From Blasia pusilla (lineage: Eukaryota; Marchantiophyta; Marchantiopsida; Blasiales): DNA of 64,000 bases. Each line of letters begins with the position of its first letter. Within the stretch, counting starts at the first letter, position 1. Below, piece by piece: positions 59,101-64,000 of the stretch. A program made the translations under genes and the position numbers. The stretch is taken from assembly GCA_050084515.1 (NCBI GenBank), contig CM114275.1, positions 26,288,001 through 26,352,000 of the forward strand, read 5' to 3'. The notes beneath the pieces were generated by a model. It was not told the DNA's origin, did no database searches, and saw only the letters and a program-made list of their open reading frames with translations.

Positions 59101-61105
59101 CTTACTGGCACCTCATCTCTTTCTAAGTCTGTTTCTCAATTCCATGTTGAGGACATGTGATCGAAGTTTATTGCTGTATCTCACCTAAGAGAATGGATCT
59201 GTGATTGCTGTTGCTGCAGCTATGGAATTGCGGCAATTGCCCCATTCACACATCGATTAGGCTTTGAGGGCCTTCCTCCTGGGATTCAGCAGCTCCGGTG
59301 TCGGGTTAATTTTGATGCTCTGCGATTTGTACCTAAGATTCGAACATTGGGGGACCTCATTGTCCAGCGTCTTCATGGGAGTTTTCAACTTGATATAAAC
59401 AAAGATAATATGATCAATGAAGTAAACAAGCCTTCTTCTGTGAAATTCCTGGCATTGCACTTGCGGTTTGATAAGGCAAGTACTGCTCCCTCAGATGATG
59501 AGCCAATTTCATAAGTGCTCCTTGTGAGTTTTCCGGCTGGATGTGTATCTTGGGTTCTGCTACTCTTACTTGTAGACCTGGATTATTCTCTCGAGATCAG
59601 CGCTTGGTTCTTGTGTTGGTTGATATTAAATATTGCTTTACTGTTCATTGAATTCAAATTCTTGTAGAGTACCAGGAATTTAGGTTCTATCATGTAGAGC
59701 TTTTGTAAGTCCAATTTTCACGATTCCATTTTTTGTCCAAAGAACAATGATCACTTTTTGTCACCGTGGACTTGTGAACCTCTTCGGAATTTTGAATGGA
59801 AATCTGTTTAAAGTAATCCAAAAGAGATTGAGAACATGGCCCAGCTTGTTGCAATATTTGCTTTTGTGCGCACCTGATTGGTTTCCTTGAAGAAGTTTTC
59901 TCGTGATCAGACATTGCCACAGCCATATTCTGAGAAGACCTCTCCTCTTGCAGGATATGGCAGCCCACTCCACCTGTGACTTCGGGGGTGGTGTAGCAGA
60001 GAAACGCTCACTTGCCAAGTACAGGCAGGTGGTGTGGCAAGGTCGGGTGCCAAATAAGATTTATACAATGGATGAAATTCGTGAACTTGGAAAGTGTCCT
60101 CTAACTCCTGAGGAAGTCGGAATTACGTTGGCAGCCCTGGGCTTTCATGAGAATACCCGCCTATATCTTGCATCCTACAAGGTACAGGCTTAACTTTACC
60201 CAGACCCGGTCATGATTCCTTGAACTTGAGGCAAGAGTGTTGTTTGACCTAGAATTTCAGAGAGTTTGAGATTCCTCATGGCAAAGAGTTTTGAGTGTGG
60301 AATGCCCCAGCTTATACCACTGAGGGCTAAGACTTCAAGAGGAAAGCCATGGCAAGCAGTTTTAACTTCCACCACAACTAATCACAACTGATAACGACAT
60401 GTAAACTTCAGGTGTATGGGGGGGAAGCAAGAATGGCACATCTGCGGAAGTTATTCCCCTTCATTTTCGATAAGTATAGCTTGACCAGTGATGCGGAGCT
60501 CCAACCTTTTAAAGACAAGTCTTCTCAATTGGCAGCTCTGGATTTTCATGTATCTTTGCACAGTGATGCCTTTATCTCTGCTTCAAGAGGGAACATGCAC
60601 AACGCATTGGTAAGGAATGCCAAAGGTTTTGCAGTTTATTTACATTTAACAAAAGCCTTGGTTAAAAAATGTCTATTTCAACTATCTTGATTACTCTCCC
60701 TTTGAGACATCTGAGAGCTCCCTACCTGATCTATTGCTCAACTCTCTCCTCACTTCACACTTCTTCATCCCTTGAGTTAAATGAGTCCCAGGATTTAATT
60801 TTGAACATGCTGTGTTACAGGTGGGCCACCGTGCATATATGCATGATGGGATGACAATACGACCAGACATGGTGTTACTGGCTCGACTTTTTGCAAATCA
60901 AAGCTGTGGATGGCAGGAATTTCAGCAACTGTTACGAGCAGGTCATGAGAACCGGATGGGCCAGCTGGTCATGAGACGACCAATGCAATCCATCTACACA
61001 TATCCTGCTCCAGATTGCATGTGTGCCCCAGGTTTGAAAGGATCTGCTGATTCTTTTCTAATTTTCCAGTGCTCGTCAGTCGGAGTACTTAGGTCGAGGT
61101 CTTGA
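56170..61105 (+). CDS. O-fucosyltransferase family protein (plant GT106/DUF246-type)
   Basis: Ten exons, with phase agreeing at each junction: 56170-56274, 56816-56878, 57096-57180, 57432-57502, 58010-58098, 58631-58834, 59220-59475, 59954-60181, 60412-60609 and 60821-61105. About 526 residues. The N terminus RRRSRLAYTVWNAVYVVALV is a type II signal anchor, as expected for a Golgi enzyme. Family motifs follow: LWTQPDKRGWQSC, GYLQVFLEGGLNQQR (nucleotide-sugar loop), ICDAVAVAKLLNATLVIPHL, FDVDYFISSL, FLALHLRFDKDMAAHSTC (catalytic HxRxxxD region), LYLASYKVYGG, and the C-terminal SQLAALDFHVSLHSDAFI with GHRAYM. These enzymes transfer fucose or related sugars from nucleotide donors. The acceptor cannot be inferred. 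The intron after 59475 uses GC instead of GT (AAG|GCAAGT). The exon 1 donor is weak (CCT|GTCAGT). An upstream in-frame ATG at 56038 would add 44 residues before the anchor, but 56170 is preferred because it gives a clean anchor. The last exon may splice again at about 61031. Confidence 0.85.
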
Positions 61106-62720
61106 TGCTGGGTATTCACGTCTCCCCATATTGCTGTGACTGACTAATACACAGACGAGTCTGCCCTGCAGATAATGCCAGAAAAGCACACTAATCTAGC
61201 CACAAGTGAGAGTAGGGACTTGTGTTCAATTTTGTGCATCTATCAATCCTTTTATAGAGATGGCTACTTTAGGAGATGACATTGTACCCAATTTTTATGC
61301 TTCTTCCTCGTGTCCCTTTCTAACTGAGCTACATTTTGTGTTAGCTGCTCTATCACCGGTTTCCACCAGGGGGTTTGGTTTGTATGGTCCTCCAAGTTGT
61401 ATAGGAGGCTAATACTTTGCAATTCACTCTCTTTTGGCAGGGGTGGCATGAGGTCTGCTGGGAAATAATTATCCGTCTCAGAGCTACTGGTCCACATTTA
61501 CAGCAGTTGTGCTTCCTGTACAGTTTCCAACTCCTTCCATATCTCTGTCTGTGTCCAAAGGCCATACTCAACCATTTCTATTTAGCTTTCTCAACTCCTT
61601 GCGCATTTGCAGCGACAGGTTTCAAACGGGGAGAATAGCTTATATTCCTTTTCCAGTAATACAGGGGATATTCATGCAGCCAATGACCTGGTACCAGAAT
61701 GAATCTTTGTCTTCATCTATGGGTCTTGTGTCGTTGACTCACATGGAGAGGATTCTATATACATCTGGCCCAGAAGAACTGACCTTATGAAGACCGATCA
61801 AATTCTGTAGATATGATTCAACTAGTTCACTCTTGCAAATAAGTCTTGGATCTGTTGGCCGTGTGGCTTAGAAAGCATTACCAATGGATTAGGAGAATTT
61901 TCAGCCCGCAACACCCTTCTGATACATATTGAAACTGGTCATGCTATGGAAATCAACCTGAGAAAGTTATGCAGGTATGTTGTTATTGGCCAATGTCTTC
62001 ACGCGAGTCCTTCGATGTGCAATGGTGTGGTGAGGTGAAGTGCCTGGGGATCACGGAAGCAAGCTGCCAAACCAGTCCTTTTTGTACTTAGATGTCTGCC
62101 CCCAGGGTTTGGCTGGAGACTCCTCAACTCACTAAAATGGATGGTTTCATTTTGGGAGATGTTTCATATTATGTGTTGATGATAGCTGATGTATGTGGTG
62201 CATAAATTAAAAACTTTTTTGTTGCAGATCAGCTTTGACCATGAAATCTTCCAACATGGACTATGGTATGTTCTGTAGAACGAAAAGCCTGACCCCACTT
62301 TCAAAATTAATTGTACTCCCACAATACGAAGCTCTCCTAAAGGATTAGAGTCATCATCAACACTACTGATTCCCCAAGGCCATGTGAATAAAAGAGGTCG
62401 GAAATTCCAAAATTCACTAGCTTTAAAATATTACTTGGAGATCAGACAAATCTAAGAGTGTACATCCTATGACAGGAAAAAGTAAGGAAAAAGTTAGAGT
62501 GGCCCCTCCATATGGGCCTTGGGACCTCATAAGAAGTCAAAAGTTGCATTTGCAGTTTTAAGGTACTCTCAACGTAAGGGAGACTTCATTGCTCTGCCCA
62601 ATCATGACACATCTGAATAATCCTGGTTTGTGGGAACCATCACCTCCCTAAGAGTTACCTGATCGGTGCCATTGAGAGGTAACAAAGGTCTTCACGTCTA
62701 AGCATGTGTCAAGGTTAATT
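61106..62720. other. 3' flank of the O-fucosyltransferase gene
   Basis: Single-copy-looking DNA, probably 3' UTR for part of its length. No further exon of the gene or other family was recognised. Confidence 0.35.
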
Positions 62721-62875
62721 TTTATTATTATTGTAGAGTGCGTTTTTAATTTGCAAGCACCTCTTTATTTTATATGTGGCAATTGGGTAATATTCCCCCC
62801 TTTACACAAGAAACTTTTTTTTGTGTAAATTTGATTAATCCTTTCACTCGTGCGCATGGCACAGGCTCCCCACTA
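62721..62875 (+). mobile_element. very short non-autonomous Helitron (about 155 bp)
   Basis: Starts 'tttattattattgtagagtg' then 'cgtttttaatttgcaagcacc', with an internal 'ggcaattgggtaatatt'. It ends with a hairpin (gtgcgcatggcac) and 'ggctccccactaat', where CTAG has become CTAA. It belongs to the same family as 49763-49978. Confidence 0.6.
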
Positions 62876-64000
62876 ATAGTTGTGGCCAATGCTTTCGACT
62901 GGGTGTTGGAGACGTGATTTGGATTTTACCTTGGCTGCAATCCCATATGATTAGAGATATCGTCGAAGGAATGCACAAAGACGACGCACATGCAATTGCC
63001 CGCAACCTTCTTGAGGGATAAAGTGGTGGCAATAAAGTATTTTGTTAAATGCAATCTCATCATCCATACCTCATTTCATTTAGTATATTAGTTTTTATAG
63101 TTTAGTAGATTAATTCCAACCCATCTCTGCATTGTGTTGGATATGAAATATTTAGGGTGCTTGAGATTTTTTAATCAAAGGTTTCTTACAACTTAACAAA
63201 CACACAATAACTCATTAAACAATAAAGATAAGACTTCAATTTCAAGGGAAAATAGTTTTCCTTGGGCCAAAAGATTCATGTGGTTTTAACAAGATACAAG
63301 GTTTTTTGAACTTTAAATTTTTAAGATGTCATCTAAAACTATTAAAGTAAAGCGCTTATGCAACTAAATGAACTAATAGTAAACATCATTAAGAATTTCC
63401 TTTTCTCCCACCATGGATAGCATTTCATGGGGAGTGGCCAATTAATTGGACATTAGAATAGGGAGAGTGGGCAATTAATCGTGTAAATTAGGGAAAGTGG
63501 GAAAATCTCAAGGAGAGTGAACAAACACATATATTGGGAAAATGAGCAATTATGAGAGGCTCTTTGTGAGTTCCACTATTCCATTATCTCGTAGATCTCA
63601 TTCCACATTCAAATTTTGATGCAGGTGGCAGGGAAATTTTGGAAGCTATATAAATGACATGCTATATCACTCAAATACATCTTGACCTGTGCTTAGCATG
63701 GGCATACAAGCTAGTTTAAAAGAAACCTTTGTTTCTTAGTAGCTCTTAAACAATAAAAAATTGGGACCATATATTCCAAAATGAACCAATAGGGGCTTTA
63801 CAAGAAATGACAAATTTGGGTCCTCAATATTTGAACATTTGTCCTAGATTTCAAATTATAATTGAATAATCTTAAGGTTAAAAATACAAAGCATTACAAC
63901 CATGGATTAGAAGAGCTTTATGTCGTGTAACAACTATATGTCATGATTAACCATAAGATGGATCAACTATCCTTCAAGGGAGGCTTAGAGAACTATGAAG
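62876..64000. other. AT-rich non-coding stretch to window end
   Basis: No gene was recognised. A short internal repetition ('gggagagtgggcaattaatc' with 'agggaaagtgggaaa') occurs at 63460-63510. Confidence 0.4.

Overview
The window reads as nuclear DNA of a green plant. Three intron-containing, apparently functional host genes are embedded in TE-rich sequence. One is a chloroplast-type J-like membrane protein (CJD1-like), one is a plant-style O-fucosyltransferase-family protein, and one is a small multi-TM protein resembling the AGTRAP/ATRAP family. Exons were assembled by eye from splice sites, and reading phase is consistent across the supported junctions. The TE style (PHD-finger Ty3, methyltransferase-bearing Mutator-like DNA, very short Helitrons) would suit a non-seed streptophyte such as a bryophyte, lycophyte, fern or charophyte. 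The species cannot be fixed from sequence alone.

Layout. 1-6.8 kb: a gag-like fragment on the minus strand at the window edge, then a decayed Ty3/gypsy polyprotein on the plus strand whose integrase ends in a complete PHD finger. 7.1-7.5 kb: head-to-head short Helitrons and a perfect 25-bp inverted repeat. 8.7-12.3 kb: low-repeat sequence without recognisable coding. 12.35-13.85 kb: ATRAP-like gene (minus), with a 1-kb polypyrimidine minisatellite directly upstream. 17.6-21.5 kb: decayed Ty1/copia pol with another element nested in it.

22.4-36.3 kb is the most unusual segment. It looks like one composite DNA transposon of about 13.8 kb. A Mutator-like transposase gene runs leftward and a long multi-exon gene runs rightward from an intergenic region with a TATA box on each side. 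The second gene combines a coiled coil, a ParB-like DGNxR motif and a degenerate, circularly permuted DNA-methyltransferase fold. Dozens of copies of a 27-bp palindrome (arm GCAACCCGTCGGA) fill the introns, the intergenic region and the 3' flanks of both genes, and were not seen elsewhere in the window. The working hypothesis is a transposon that carries its own DNA-binding or modifying protein together with a dispersed set of cognate sites. In logic, though not in sequence, this recalls the VANDAL/VANC anti-silencing system.

36.6-37.1 kb: copia gag fragment (minus) beside a (CA)n microsatellite. 40.7-45.1 kb: CJD1-like gene (minus, 10 exons). 46-50.2 kb: Helitron helicase remnants and short non-autonomous Helitrons. 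50.6-54.0 kb: two LTRs of one family in inverted orientation, each with four consecutive stem-loops around its TATA box. 55.1-55.5 kb: two tandem short Helitrons. 56.2-61.1 kb: O-fucosyltransferase gene (plus, 10 exons, one GC-AG intron). The last 2 kb is AT-rich and holds one more short Helitron.
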